A stretch of DNA of 20,381 nt, taken from positions 1-20,381 of IMG/VR virus record IMGVR_UViG_3300046011_011965. One strand, written 5' to 3'. Below, piece after piece: positions 1 to 7,394 of this stretch. Source of the stretch: a virus. The first letter of the stretch is position 1. The number at the start of each line of letters is the position of its first letter. Position numbers and translations under genes: made by a program. Under the pieces are notes generated by a model that saw only the letters and a program-made list of their open reading frames with translations, made no database searches and was not told the origin of the DNA.

Positions 1-111
1 ACTGAGTTCCACCGTGATCAAGGGCACGGACAAATGATCCCGGAACACTCGATATTTGGCAAGATGATTTTGGAATCCGGCTGGATTAAAGTAGGAAGTT
101 ATTGCATATAA
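1..111 (+). CDS. C-terminal end of an unidentified phage protein (partial)
   Basis: An open frame enters from the left edge and ends at TAA 109-111, giving the last 36 residues. The visible tail is polar with two short hydrophobic patches (around HSIFGKMILESGW) and ends in SYCI. It is too short to assign to a family. It runs in the same direction as the virion genes that follow, so it may belong to the same structural block, but that rests on position alone. A 105-base gap with a late promoter box separates it from the next gene. Confidence 0.55.
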   Translation, partial: TEFHRDQGHGQMIPEHSIFGKMILESGWIKVGSYCI

Positions 112-190
112 CATTGATCAAATATTTACTCTGCATTGCCAGGGTGTGCCGACAATCTGCTGGTGCGGAATCTAAACTGCCAAAAACTCG

Positions 191-197
191 CTAAATA
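191..197 (+). promoter_or_regulatory. T4-like late promoter box (CTAAATA)
   Basis: CTAAATA begins 26 bases before the ATG at 217 and is followed by a GAGGT Shine-Dalgarno. T4 late promoters use TATAAATA, read by the gp55 sigma factor. The same heptamer recurs at the same spacing before the lysis cassette and, on the minus strand, before phoH. Nothing else in the otherwise gene-free 112-216 gap looks functional. Confidence 0.6.
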
Positions 198-216
198 CTC
201 AAAAGCGAGGTAGAAC

Positions 217-477
217 ATGGCATTAGAAGTCATCAACGTAGGCACAGCACCCAATGACGGCACGGGCGACCCGCTACGCACGGCTTACATCAAGTGTAAC
301 AACAATTTCGCAGAAATCTATAGTCGATATCAGGAAAACCCGCCCACAGCAGGTACCGGCACCATAGGTGACCTGGCCGGCATGTATGCCGCGGACGCAG
401 GATTTTTCTACTACTGTTTCCAGGACTATGATGGCTCCTCCATCATCTGGCGGAAGATAGCAGGATCTGCGATCTAA
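217..477 (+). CDS. Small virion/tail-fibre-associated structural protein
   Basis: This is an 86-residue protein, probably a minor structural or fibre component. Its N-terminal motif (INVGTAPNDGTGDPLR, then a CNNNFAEIYS-type stretch, residues 6-36) is typical of short modules at the start of structural proteins in T4-like marine phages. The C-terminal part ends in an aromatic stretch (FFYYCFQDYDG, then IIWRKIA). A similar N-terminal pattern (NDSQGFRDNFTNTKTNF) occurs in the 293-aa protein two genes downstream, which suggests a shared attachment or oligomerisation element. The start has a GAGGT Shine-Dalgarno eight bases upstream. The stop abuts the next start codon (TAA-ATG), so translation of the large protein is probably coupled to this one. 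The family reading is from memory of phage structural proteins. Confidence 0.65.
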   Translation: MALEVINVGTAPNDGTGDPLRTAYIKCNNNFAEIYSRYQENPPTAGTGTIGDLAGMYAADAGFFYYCFQDYDGSSIIWRKIAGSAI

Positions 478-3123
478 ATGGCACAGCCACAGTGGATCAC
501 TCCTGCCGGTAGCTTGGGAACCATACCCGAGGGTGTGTTCTATTCCACTCCAGTGCAGGCCGTGGCCAATGGCGAGGATGTGTACTTCCGTCTCATAGCC
601 GGGCAACTACCCGACGGTGTTCAGGTCACTGCCAATGGCACAGTAGAGGGCGTGCCCAAGAACGTTGTGAGGGTACAGGGCGTGCCCACGGAAGTCTCAG
701 AAGACGTCACCACCAGATTCGCCATACGTGCGTTCACACGCAATCCCAATGGCACAGTCAATCGCCTGGCCGATCGTACTTTCACCATCACTGTCACCGG
801 ACAGGATGTTCCAGAATTCGTCACACCCGCAGGCAACGTGGGCACGTTCTACGATGGTACTGAAGCCAGTGTACAGATAGAATTCACCGACACTGATCCT
901 GACGACACTGTACGCATTCTGTTGCTGTCAGGAGCCTTGCCTCCGGGCATGGTTTTAGATCCTCGCACTGGATTGATATCTGGCGTGATTGCACCCTTGG
1001 TAGGACCTGCAGGCACGGCCACTCCTGGCTATGACGCCACGCAATACGATCAATATCCCTTTGACTTCTCCACCAGATCCGCCAGCAAGAACTACCAGTT
1101 CACTCTAGAGATCACCGACGGCAAAGATTCCAATGCACGCACGTTTGAGATTTTTGTCTACAGCAAAGACTCCATGAGTGCGGATACCACCGACTTCACT
1201 GCGGACAACACTTTCATTACAGCGGATGTGGTGCCCACACGCACACCTGTGTTGCTCACACCACCCGGCGATCTTGGCCGTGTGCGGGCTGACAATTTTT
1301 ATGCCTTCAAGTTTGATGCCATTGATTTTGATGGCGATCCCATAGAATACTCAATAACAGTGGGTGCAGGTGTGGGATTTGATGCTGCGGGTACCACCTT
1401 TGACGAAACTGGTATAGGTTTCGATCGCGGTGCATTTAGTTTGCCTCCAGGACTAACGATCAATCCCGACACCGGTTGGTTCTATGGCTACATACCCGAT
1501 CAAGGTGCCACGGAACAGACTTACAGATTTGCGATCCGGGTATTGAAAGCCAATAATCCTTCCATCATTTCGGGATTTTATTATTTCACCATAACCATCA
1601 CTGGCGATATCAATACCGAAGTGACCTGGCTCACTGAACCTGATCTTGGTGTGATCAACAATGGGGCCATCAGCACCCTGGCCGTGGAGGCAGTGAATCG
1701 TGGAGGTCGCAGTCTGGAATATAAATTGGTATCAGGCAGCAATAGTCGACTGCCTCAGGGACTGACCCTGCAGCCTACAGGACACATCACTGGTCGCGTG
1801 AGTTTCAATACTTTTGCCGTAGACTCGGGCACCACCACATTTGATGTGGATCTCAACACCCGGCTCAACATCGACGAAACCACGTTTGACAGCAAATTTG
1901 ATTTCACTGTGAATGCGTTTTCAGCGGCCACTGAACAGGTAGGTTACCAACTAGGTGCCATCACGATCACAGCAGGAGGATCGGGATATATCAGCCAGCC
2001 CACAGTGACCATATCCGCTCCCCCGGCCACGGACACGGCCATACAGGCCACGGCCGGTGTTGTGACCATCATAGGTGGTGTGATCACTGCCATAGCCATC
2101 GGCAATCCCGGACGTGGTTATGTCACGCCTCCCACTGTCACAATCACCGGTGGCGGAGGTTCCAACGCCACGGCCACCACCAGCATCATCGAAGTGGACC
2201 TCATCAATGCTGTGAGCGTGTTCCGCAGATTCACTGTGACAGTGAACCGAGCATTCAATGAACCCTATGAGACCCTGTACATCAAGGCCATGCCCCCTGA
2301 AGCAGATCGAGCCCTGGTAGATCAGTTGTTACAGAATCAAGACATCATTCCTGAAAGCGTGTTGTATCGTGCAGATGATCCCAACTTTGGCATTGCCTCA
2401 AGCGTGATCTATGATCATGCCTATGGACTCACGGCATCCAGCCTGGATCTCTATGTGTCCAGTCTGGACATCAACCATTACTGGAAAAATCTCACCCTGG
2501 GCGAGATACGCACGGCCCGGGCCTTGGACGCACAAGGTAACGTGCTGTATGAAGTAGTATACAGTGCTGTGATAGACAATCTCGTGAACAATGACGGTGT
2601 CAGTGTGGGCAAAGAGGTTACCTTGCCTTACCCTGTGAATGAAGGCGACAGCACTGAAATCGACGTGGTGTATCCCAACAGTTTGATCAACATGCGTGAT
2701 CAGGTCATTGATACCGTGGGGCAGATCACCCCAGCACTGCCACTGTGGATGCTGAGCAAACAGGTCAATGGTCAAGTCTTGGGATTCATACCGGCCTGGG
2801 TCATAGCCTACGTGTTGCCCGGAGAAAGTGGTAGAGTGGCCTATAATATACGCACACAGTTTGGTGATCAGCTTAATCGCGTAGATTTCAAGGTGGATCG
2901 CTATGAGATCGATCGCAGCCAGACCTATGACTGGCTGCCTTATGACGATAGCACCAGTGCGGGTAAATGGATACCATATCCGCCTGCGGCCACCACATTT
3001 GACAGCGATACCACAGTTTTTGATGGCGGCAGCACTGAGTTTATCACTCCGGCATTTGTATGGGCCGGGGATGACCAACACGATAAATACCTCGTGTTCC
3101 CCCGAACAAACATATTAGACTAG
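478..3123 (+). CDS. Large virion structural protein with repeated putative-Ig (He_PIG-like) domains
   Basis: This is an 881-residue beta-rich virion protein, expected on the outside of the particle or tail. Four similar units start near residues 6, 115, 258 and 383. Each opens with a W/F/L-x-T-P-x-G-x-L/V-G type sequence. Each also carries the putative-Ig signature 'LPxG(L/M/V)...TGxIxG', for example LPPGMVLDPRTGLISG (154-169) and LPPGLTINPDTGWFYG (322-337). Residues 488-565 hold two GxGY-x(3)-PTVTI repeats linked by Gly/Ile-rich sequence. The C-terminal 300 residues have no repeat I can see; they include an LDINHYWKNLTLG stretch and end in an aromatic, Asp-rich tail. Close relatives are standard structural proteins of T4-like cyanophages. 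The gene directly follows the 86-aa gene with no gap. Its exact role (fibre, decoration or baseplate) cannot be decided here. Confidence 0.8.
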   Translation: MAQPQWITPAGSLGTIPEGVFYSTPVQAVANGEDVYFRLIAGQLPDGVQVTANGTVEGVPKNVVRVQGVPTEVSEDVTTRFAIRAFTRNPNGTVNRLADRTFTITVTGQDVPEFVTPAGNVGTFYDGTEASVQIEFTDTDPDDTVRILLLSGALPPGMVLDPRTGLISGVIAPLVGPAGTATPGYDATQYDQYPFDFSTRSASKNYQFTLEITDGKDSNARTFEIFVYSKDSMSADTTDFTADNTFITADVVPTRTPVLLTPPGDLGRVRADNFYAFKFDAIDFDGDPIEYSITVGAGVGFDAAGTTFDETGIGFDRGAFSLPPGLTINPDTGWFYGYIPDQGATEQTYRFAIRVLKANNPSIISGFYYFTITITGDINTEVTWLTEPDLGVINNGAISTLAVEAVNRGGRSLEYKLVSGSNSRLPQGLTLQPTGHITGRVSFNTFAVDSGTTTFDVDLNTRLNIDETTFDSKFDFTVNAFSAATEQVGYQLGAITITAGGSGYISQPTVTISAPPATDTAIQATAGVVTIIGGVITAIAIGNPGRGYVTPPTVTITGGGGSNATATTSIIEVDLINAVSVFRRFTVTVNRAFNEPYETLYIKAMPPEADRALVDQLLQNQDIIPESVLYRADDPNFGIASSVIYDHAYGLTASSLDLYVSSLDINHYWKNLTLGEIRTARALDAQGNVLYEVVYSAVIDNLVNNDGVSVGKEVTLPYPVNEGDSTEIDVVYPNSLINMRDQVIDTVGQITPALPLWMLSKQVNGQVLGFIPAWVIAYVLPGESGRVAYNIRTQFGDQLNRVDFKVDRYEIDRSQTYDWLPYDDSTSAGKWIPYPPAATTFDSDTTVFDGGSTEFITPAFVWAGDDQHDKYLVFPRTNILD

Positions 3124-3133
3124 GACAAAAAAG

Positions 3134-4015
3134 ATGGCATCCAATATCAATCCGCAGAACATCGATGGAGCCTACCCAGTAGCAGGGCAGGACAACGATT
3201 CACAGGGTTTTCGTGATAATTTTACCAACACCAAGACCAATTTTGAATATGCATCCGCAGAGATCACGGATCTGCAGAACAAAGCAGTTTTGAAGGCTGC
3301 ACTCACAGGCAGCACCCTCAACAACGACATGAGCGGCAGCATACTTTCTAATGCTCAGTTACAGGACATGAGCGAGACCCGCGTGGCCCTGGGCACAGTT
3401 TCCGGCAACCAAACCATTAACTATGCAGCAGGATCGTACTACACGGTGACCACGTCGGGGAGCATAACTCTCGCATTTTCTAACTTTTCTGCAGCCGGTA
3501 CCACCAGCCGTGTGCGACTGCAGATCACAGTGGCATCCACTGCTCATACCCTGACCCTGCCCGCTGCTGTGAGTGTGGGTACCAGCAACATCCAAGGCAT
3601 CGCCAGCAACGTGATCACGTTCAACAAGACCGGCACCTATGAATTTGAGTTTGAAACATCAGACGGTGGTACAACCATCACCGTGATCGACCAGAATCGC
3701 AATCTGGATCCCATCTATCTGCCCAGTGCTGAAGATCTAGCCGCATCGGCTGCTGCCAACGTAAACCTTACCACTTCCTATTTCTCCACTGGGTCCGCCG
3801 AAACGGCCACCTTGGCCGCAGGTGTCACAGGACAGATCAAGGTGTTTGCCATGTTCGCCGATTCTGGAGACATGGTAATAACTGTGAGCAACGCTGGTTG
3901 GAAAACTTCAGGCACAGGTACCATCACGTTCTCTGCCATAGGCCAAGCCTGTACCTTGATGTACATCAATGCCAAATGGTTTGCCATCGGCAACAATGGT
4001 GCGGTGTTCGCCTAA
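3134..4015 (+). CDS. Virion structural protein, 293 aa
   Basis: The N-terminus (NINPQNIDGAYPVAGQDNDS, then GFRDNFTNTKTNFEYA and LQNKAVLKAALTGSTL) is characteristic of a conserved structural protein of marine T4-like phages. Residues 90-200 are Thr/Ser/Gly/Val-rich and look like beta sandwich. The C-terminal part repeats that style (ITVSNAGWKTSGTGTITFSA) and ends in NGAVFA. No enzyme motif is visible. The start has an AGGAC Shine-Dalgarno eight to ten bases upstream and lies 10 bases after the large structural gene, so the three genes 217-4015 form one unit ending at the terminator at 4042. An assembled fibre or sheath-associated role is inferred from context. Confidence 0.75.
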   Translation: MASNINPQNIDGAYPVAGQDNDSQGFRDNFTNTKTNFEYASAEITDLQNKAVLKAALTGSTLNNDMSGSILSNAQLQDMSETRVALGTVSGNQTINYAAGSYYTVTTSGSITLAFSNFSAAGTTSRVRLQITVASTAHTLTLPAAVSVGTSNIQGIASNVITFNKTGTYEFEFETSDGGTTITVIDQNRNLDPIYLPSAEDLAASAAANVNLTTSYFSTGSAETATLAAGVTGQIKVFAMFADSGDMVITVSNAGWKTSGTGTITFSAIGQACTLMYINAKWFAIGNNGAVFA

Positions 4016-4041
4016 ATTTGCCGGAGTCATTGACATTTCTG

Positions 4042-4075
4042 GCCCTTGATGCTACTATTAGCACAAGGGCTTTTT
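4042..4075 (+). terminator. Rho-independent terminator after the virion module
   Basis: GCCCTTG (4042-4048) pairs with CAAGGGC (4064-4070). After a bulged A, TGCTA pairs with TAGCA around a CTAT loop. Five T residues follow directly. It ends transcription from the structural genes only five bases before the next start codon. The AAGGG in its 3' arm is the only Shine-Dalgarno-like sequence for that gene. Confidence 0.85.
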
Positions 4076-4080
4076 AATCC

Positions 4081-4320
4081 ATGGAACATCCGTTAATCAA
4101 CAACATAGATCATCTCACCCTGGACGAGTTGTCCACCAAGGTCACCGAACTGACCAAAAAGATCGGTCAGGCACATCGCATGGGCAACGCACATCTCCGT
4201 GCCCAGGTGGAAATGGCCTTGGCCACGTATCAGAACAAACTCAGGGAAAAACAACAAGCCGCCTATGATGCTGCCAAAAAAACCGGTCCGGATTTTTCGG
4301 ATAAGATTGACGTGTCATGA
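4081..4320 (+). CDS. Conserved small phage protein, helical, 79 aa
   Basis: This is a short, charged and probably all-helical protein. A coiled-coil-like segment covers residues 12-66 (heptad-like LDELSTKVTELTKK, then MALATYQNKLREKQQAA), and the end is acidic (DFSDKIDVS). I recognise the pattern as a conserved hypothetical of T4-like cyanophages but know no function. There are no membrane segments or catalytic motifs. The start lies five bases after the T-run of the terminator, and no Shine-Dalgarno exists outside the hairpin arm. The stop overlaps the next start (ATGA), so the downstream gene is probably translationally coupled. Confidence 0.7.
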   Translation: MEHPLINNIDHLTLDELSTKVTELTKKIGQAHRMGNAHLRAQVEMALATYQNKLREKQQAAYDAAKKTGPDFSDKIDVS

Positions 4321-4919
4321 ACGTTAGATTGCGAACCATCCTTGGTTGGAGTTCGGGCCTGGTACATGGTGACCGGTTCTGTGTAAATCAATATCAGGCA
4401 CAGATAGACATGCTTACTGTGACTGAAGACCATCACGAGCAAAATGTCGCGTATGAACGTGTGAAATACATCACGCATCATGTATTTGAAGATGCCATCA
4501 TGATATCGCGGGACCATGACAAACTCAGTTTATATCAGCAGACCAATGCTCGTGTGATTGTATTGCCCGATGAACCGGTTGACCAGATCATGGGGATAAT
4601 GTTATATTTGAAATTTAATGCTGTGATGGAAAATCGCATGGTGGTCACTGATGTTGAAATATCCAGTGTGCAGGGAGACAATATGGGCTACCTACATAGT
4701 CACGGTGAAAATCTCAGCACAGGGTTGAGCAGGGATGGTTGGTGGGTTGACGCAGGACCCACATGGTATGATATGCCGATAACACACACCAGAGACAAAG
4801 TGGTCAGTCTCAGCTCACGCCCAGAATGGGCGGATCATGGGCTGGCCTGGACTGATGCCACTGACAAAGGATCCAACAGTGTGGTTTTCGCAGATTTTGG
4901 TCGAAATGCTGACAAATAA
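4317..4919 (+). CDS. Conserved phage protein of unknown function, 200 aa
   Basis: This is a soluble protein with no signal peptide or membrane helix. Distinct segments are a His/Glu-rich stretch (TEDHHEQNVAYERVKYITHH, residues 36-55), a central LPDEPVDQIMGIMLYLKFNA region, and a polar C-terminus with LHSHGENLSTGLSRDGWW and WYDMPITHTRD. The His/Asp/Glu content could bind a metal, but no recognised metal motif is present. The ATG overlaps the preceding stop by four bases, and the following gene starts inside its last 14 bases, so it sits in a coupled string. I place it among conserved hypotheticals of T4-like marine phages without a functional claim. Confidence 0.7.
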   Translation: MNVRLRTILGWSSGLVHGDRFCVNQYQAQIDMLTVTEDHHEQNVAYERVKYITHHVFEDAIMISRDHDKLSLYQQTNARVIVLPDEPVDQIMGIMLYLKFNAVMENRMVVTDVEISSVQGDNMGYLHSHGENLSTGLSRDGWWVDAGPTWYDMPITHTRDKVVSLSSRPEWADHGLAWTDATDKGSNSVVFADFGRNADK

Positions 4920-5427
4920 ATTTGGTGAAGTAGTTCTCACAGAGCAGGATCTGTGTGATGCTGTGATGCAGGGACGACCAGTATGGACTTTGCCCAAGAT
5001 CACTGTGGACTCAAATGTAGACATTGAACGCTTGGTGAGCAGGCTGGAAGACCCAGCGGCTGTGCTGACCTGGACTTTTCCCGAGAACAGTGATATCAGT
5101 GTGCCAGAATTTGATCATGTGCGACAGAACCGCTGGTTCATGCCCGATGAATACAAAAACATGGACATAGCCAAACATGTGTTGGAACTGTGTGTCACTG
5201 ATGCCGAACTGCAAAGGGTAGGAGAGGAACTGCTGCTGTACCAAGAGCACGGTCTATTCGATCTCTTGAGGTATATGAAGTATCTCGTGGATGTCATGCA
5301 TGAAAATCGCGTGATCTGGGGAGTGGGTCGAGGATCAAGTGTGGCCAGTTATGTGCTGTATCTCTTGGGCGTGCATCGCATCAACAGCATGTACTATGAT
5401 TTAGACCTCAGAGAATTCCTGCGTTAA
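4906..5427 (+). CDS. DNA polymerase III alpha-like stand-alone fragment (NTPase/palm-entry region)
   Basis: This is a 173-residue protein. Its C-terminal 90 residues follow bacterial DnaE: a helical ELQRVGEELLLYQEHG run, a LVDVMHENRVIWGVGRGSS segment, and SYVLYLLGVHRINSMYYDLD before FLR at the end. In DnaE the equivalent GPGRGSxAGSLVAYxLGIT segment directly precedes the catalytic PDFDxDF aspartates. This protein stops just before them, so it cannot be a polymerase. GRGSS is at residues 141-145. I chose the ATG at 4906 (MLTNKFGEVV) over an upstream in-frame ATG at 4837 because it matches the start I recall for cyanophage relatives and overlaps the previous gene less. T4-like phages replicate with a family-B polymerase, so the role is unknown; nucleotide binding, clamp contact or regulation are guesses. 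Confidence 0.7.
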   Translation: MLTNKFGEVVLTEQDLCDAVMQGRPVWTLPKITVDSNVDIERLVSRLEDPAAVLTWTFPENSDISVPEFDHVRQNRWFMPDEYKNMDIAKHVLELCVTDAELQRVGEELLLYQEHGLFDLLRYMKYLVDVMHENRVIWGVGRGSSVASYVLYLLGVHRINSMYYDLDLREFLR

Positions 5428-5430
5428 ATA
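5424..5430 (+). promoter_or_regulatory. Late-promoter-like box (TTAAATA)
   Basis: TTAAATA begins 30 bases before the ATG at 5454 and differs by one base from the CTAAATA boxes. It overlaps the stop codon of the preceding gene, and an AAGGA Shine-Dalgarno follows. The spacing to the start matches the other boxes. Confidence 0.45.
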
Positions 5431-5453
5431 CCTGATCCAACAAGGAAATCAAC

Positions 5454-5876
5454 ATGACCAGAAAAGTATATCGCACAGCTCAGGGCAAGATGGTGGATCT
5501 TGGTTCCCTGCAATTACGCAACGAAACTGTTCGTGCAGTGGGCAACATGAAAGTTAATGCCCGTGGCGACCTCATCGACAGCAACAATCGTGCCATCAAC
5601 AGCCGCAACCAACAGGTAGATCGGCAGTATCGCCGCCAGACCAGTAATGTGTCAAACACACCGGTACAGCATGGACGGACAGAGGCTGCCGCGGCAGATA
5701 TTCCTACACCACCAGAGGATTTCCAAGACGATTTCGTAAAACCTGCAGACGATGCTGCACCCGCAGCTTCGGGAGGATTGGCAGCTGCCATAGCCCGAGC
5801 ACGCCAGGTCAGGCAAGAACCACTTAAGACTCCGCGAGAAATAGCACAACATCAGGAAGGTGTAAAAAAACTCTAA
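5454..5876 (+). CDS. Conserved phage protein, disordered C-terminus, 140 aa
   Basis: The N-terminal half is basic and polar (KVYRTAQGKMVDLGSLQLRN, then GNMKVNARGDLIDSNNRAIN and an Arg/Gln-rich QQVDRQYRRQT). The middle is Ala/Pro/Asp-rich (PTPPEDFQDDFVKPADDAAP), which indicates a flexible linker. The end contains an Ala-rich helix (GLAAAIARARQVRQ). This layout matches a conserved structural or assembly-associated hypothetical of T4-like cyanophages. No enzymatic motif is visible. It has an AAGGA Shine-Dalgarno and a TTAAATA box upstream, and its stop abuts the start of the GroES-like gene (TAA-ATG). That coupling, together with the flexible tail, would fit a virion component or assembly factor expressed with the co-chaperonin, but this is inference. 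Confidence 0.7.
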   Translation: MTRKVYRTAQGKMVDLGSLQLRNETVRAVGNMKVNARGDLIDSNNRAINSRNQQVDRQYRRQTSNVSNTPVQHGRTEAAAADIPTPPEDFQDDFVKPADDAAPAASGGLAAAIARARQVRQEPLKTPREIAQHQEGVKKL

Positions 5877-6242
5877 ATGAAAGCCGCATACGCACCACAT
5901 CGCATCACTCGTTTGCGTGCCTTGAACGATTCAGTGTTGGTCAAGGACATGCAGTTCAAAGATCGGCAGCTCAGTTCAGGCATCATCTTGCCCGCTGACA
6001 ATGGCAAGGCCACGGGCATCCGTGCTCGATGGGGCCAGGTCTATGAAATCGGTCCTGAACAAAAGGACGTTCGCCCCGGACAATGGATCTGTGTGGCACA
6101 TGGTCGCTGGACCCGCGGACTTGACATCGAAGACGACCAAGGTACCAAGACCATACGCAGAATCGATCCCAAAGATATCTTGCTGGTATCAGATGAACAT
6201 CCTGGCACAGATGACACCATAAGCGATGCTGTATCTGGCTAA
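5877..6242 (+). CDS. GroES/gp31-like co-chaperonin
   Basis: This is a 121-residue Hsp10-type protein. In T4 the equivalent gp31 replaces host GroES as the lid of GroEL so that the large capsid protein fits and folds. The core starts at LRALNDSVLVKD (residues 13-24). The mobile loop carries GIIL (35-38), equivalent to the GIVL tripeptide region of GroES that docks on GroEL. It continues with WGQVYEIGPEQKDVRPGQWI (52-71) and closes with IDPKDILLV (96-104), as in GroES-fold barrels. A 12-residue N-terminal extension and an acidic 15-residue tail are extra compared with GroES (97 aa) and resemble the longer gp31 class. The start abuts the previous stop. The stop overlaps the next ATG (TAATG). Confidence 0.85.
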   Translation: MKAAYAPHRITRLRALNDSVLVKDMQFKDRQLSSGIILPADNGKATGIRARWGQVYEIGPEQKDVRPGQWICVAHGRWTRGLDIEDDQGTKTIRRIDPKDILLVSDEHPGTDDTISDAVSG

Positions 6243-6466
6243 TGGGATTTCAAAAACCCGATCTTGAACTGGCCTATCGAGCCATTGGGGCCAATCTAAT
6301 CGAGATCGCTTCATCTCACAATGATGGTTGGACAGCCCGTGCTTGCAAACATGATCTTTATCTGTTAAAATGTTGGTTAGAAGATCGATATAATCAATTG
6401 CCCACATTTGCGGGAGAATCAGAGTGGGAACAAGAACGACTAATCAAGATATTAAAAAAGGACTGA
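6242..6466 (+). CDS. Small phage protein of unknown function, 74 aa
   Basis: This is a short soluble, probably helical protein with two Cys (residues 35 and 44), several Trp (30, 45, 62) and a basic end (IKILKKD). I do not recognise a family. It is coupled to the GroES-like gene through a TAATG overlap and ends two bases before the GTG start of the clamp loader, whose AAGGA Shine-Dalgarno lies inside this gene's last codons. Position alone would suggest co-expression with replication and chaperone functions. It is too small and different to be the gp62 clamp-loader partner. Confidence 0.65.
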   Translation: MGFQKPDLELAYRAIGANLIEIASSHNDGWTARACKHDLYLLKCWLEDRYNQLPTFAGESEWEQERLIKILKKD

Positions 6467-6467
6467 T

Positions 6468-7394
6468 GTGAAAGACCTCTGGGCAGAAAAATATCGACCA
6501 AGAACCATCGAGGACTATGTGTTCCGCGATGAAGCACAGCGTGAACAGGTCAAGAGCTGGATCGACTCCGGTGCCATCCCCCATCTGCTGTTTTCAGGGG
6601 CACCGGGTGTGGGCAAGACCACACTGGCCCGGATCCTGATACATCAACTGGATATCAATGAATATGATGTGCTGGAGATCAATGCCAGCAGAGAGAATTC
6701 CGTGGATACCATCCGCGACAAGATCACCGGTTTCGTGCAAACCATGCCCTTTGGTAGTTTCAAAGTGGTGTTGCTAGACGAAGCCGATTACATATCACCC
6801 AACGGACAGGCCGCACTGCGTGGAGTGATGGAAACATATCACGCTTCGGCTCGATTTATACTGACCTGCAACTATCCTAACCGTGTTATTCCTGCATTAC
6901 ATTCAAGATGCCAAGGTTTCCATATCGAGCGAGTGGATGTCACAGAATTCACAGCAAGGATGGCCACCATACTCGTGGCAGAAAACGTGGTGTTTGATCT
7001 AGACACTCTTGATACCTATGTCAAGGCCACTTATCCTGATCTCCGCAAATGCCAGAACATGTGCCAGATGAACTCCGGTCAAGGCTCGCTGCGAGCACCC
7101 AGCGGCGATGAAGGTGGCACCCGAGAATGGAAACTGGATGTGGTAAATCTCTTCAAAGCCGGCCGGGTGCTGGAAGCTCGCAAGTTGATGTGTTCATCAG
7201 TGCGTCCCGAGGAAATGGAAGATGTGTTCCGTTGGATGTATGACAATCTTGGTCTGTGGAGTGCTGATCCGGAGAAGCAGGATCAGGCCATAGTAATCAT
7301 ACGCAATGGTATAGCCAATGTTCCCTTGGTCACCGATCAAGAAATCAATCTGTCAGCTACCTTGATAGAATTGTCTGGATTGATTCGTGCCTGA
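6468..7394 (+). CDS. 44: Sliding-clamp loader large subunit (T4 gp44-like AAA+ ATPase)
   Basis: This is a 308-residue AAA+ protein of the replication-factor-C small-subunit type. It uses ATP to open the DNA clamp and load it at primer ends for the replicative polymerase. In order: RFC-like N-terminus LWAEKYRPRTIEDY (4-17), Walker A GAPGVGKT (44-51), Walker B VLLDEAD (101-107), sensor 1 TCN (133-135), and the SRC arginine-finger box (146-148) diagnostic of clamp-loader subunits. Length is close to T4 gp44 (319 aa). The start is GTG at 6468 with an AAGGA Shine-Dalgarno; MKDLWAEKYRP fits the family N-terminus. In T4 the genes for gp62 and gp45 flank it, but neither is recognisable here. Its last eight bases overlap the radical-SAM gene. 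Confidence 0.93.
   Translation: MKDLWAEKYRPRTIEDYVFRDEAQREQVKSWIDSGAIPHLLFSGAPGVGKTTLARILIHQLDINEYDVLEINASRENSVDTIRDKITGFVQTMPFGSFKVVLLDEADYISPNGQAALRGVMETYHASARFILTCNYPNRVIPALHSRCQGFHIERVDVTEFTARMATILVAENVVFDLDTLDTYVKATYPDLRKCQNMCQMNSGQGSLRAPSGDEGGTREWKLDVVNLFKAGRVLEARKLMCSSVRPEEMEDVFRWMYDNLGLWSADPEKQDQAIVIIRNGIANVPLVTDQEINLSATLIELSGLIRA

Noticed and set aside
187-209. CTCGC...GCGAG hairpin around the first late promoter box
   Set aside because: The left arm overlaps the promoter box, so it would lie upstream of the predicted transcript start and could not form in the RNA; five base pairs with a 13-base loop is weak.
2398-3081. Long minus-strand open frame opposite the large virion gene
   Set aside because: The plus strand has clear family patterns throughout; the minus frame has no ribosome site, no promoter and no recognisable domain.
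3083-3089. ATAAATA inside the end of the large structural gene as a promoter for the 293-aa gene
   Set aside because: It is inside coding sequence (Asp-Lys-Tyr codons) and about 50 bases from the next ATG, unlike the 12 or 26-30 base spacing of the other boxes.
6242-6466. The 74-aa gene as gp62, the clamp-loader small subunit
   Set aside because: gp62 is about 187 residues in T4, and no similarity is visible; only its position next to gp44 suggested it.
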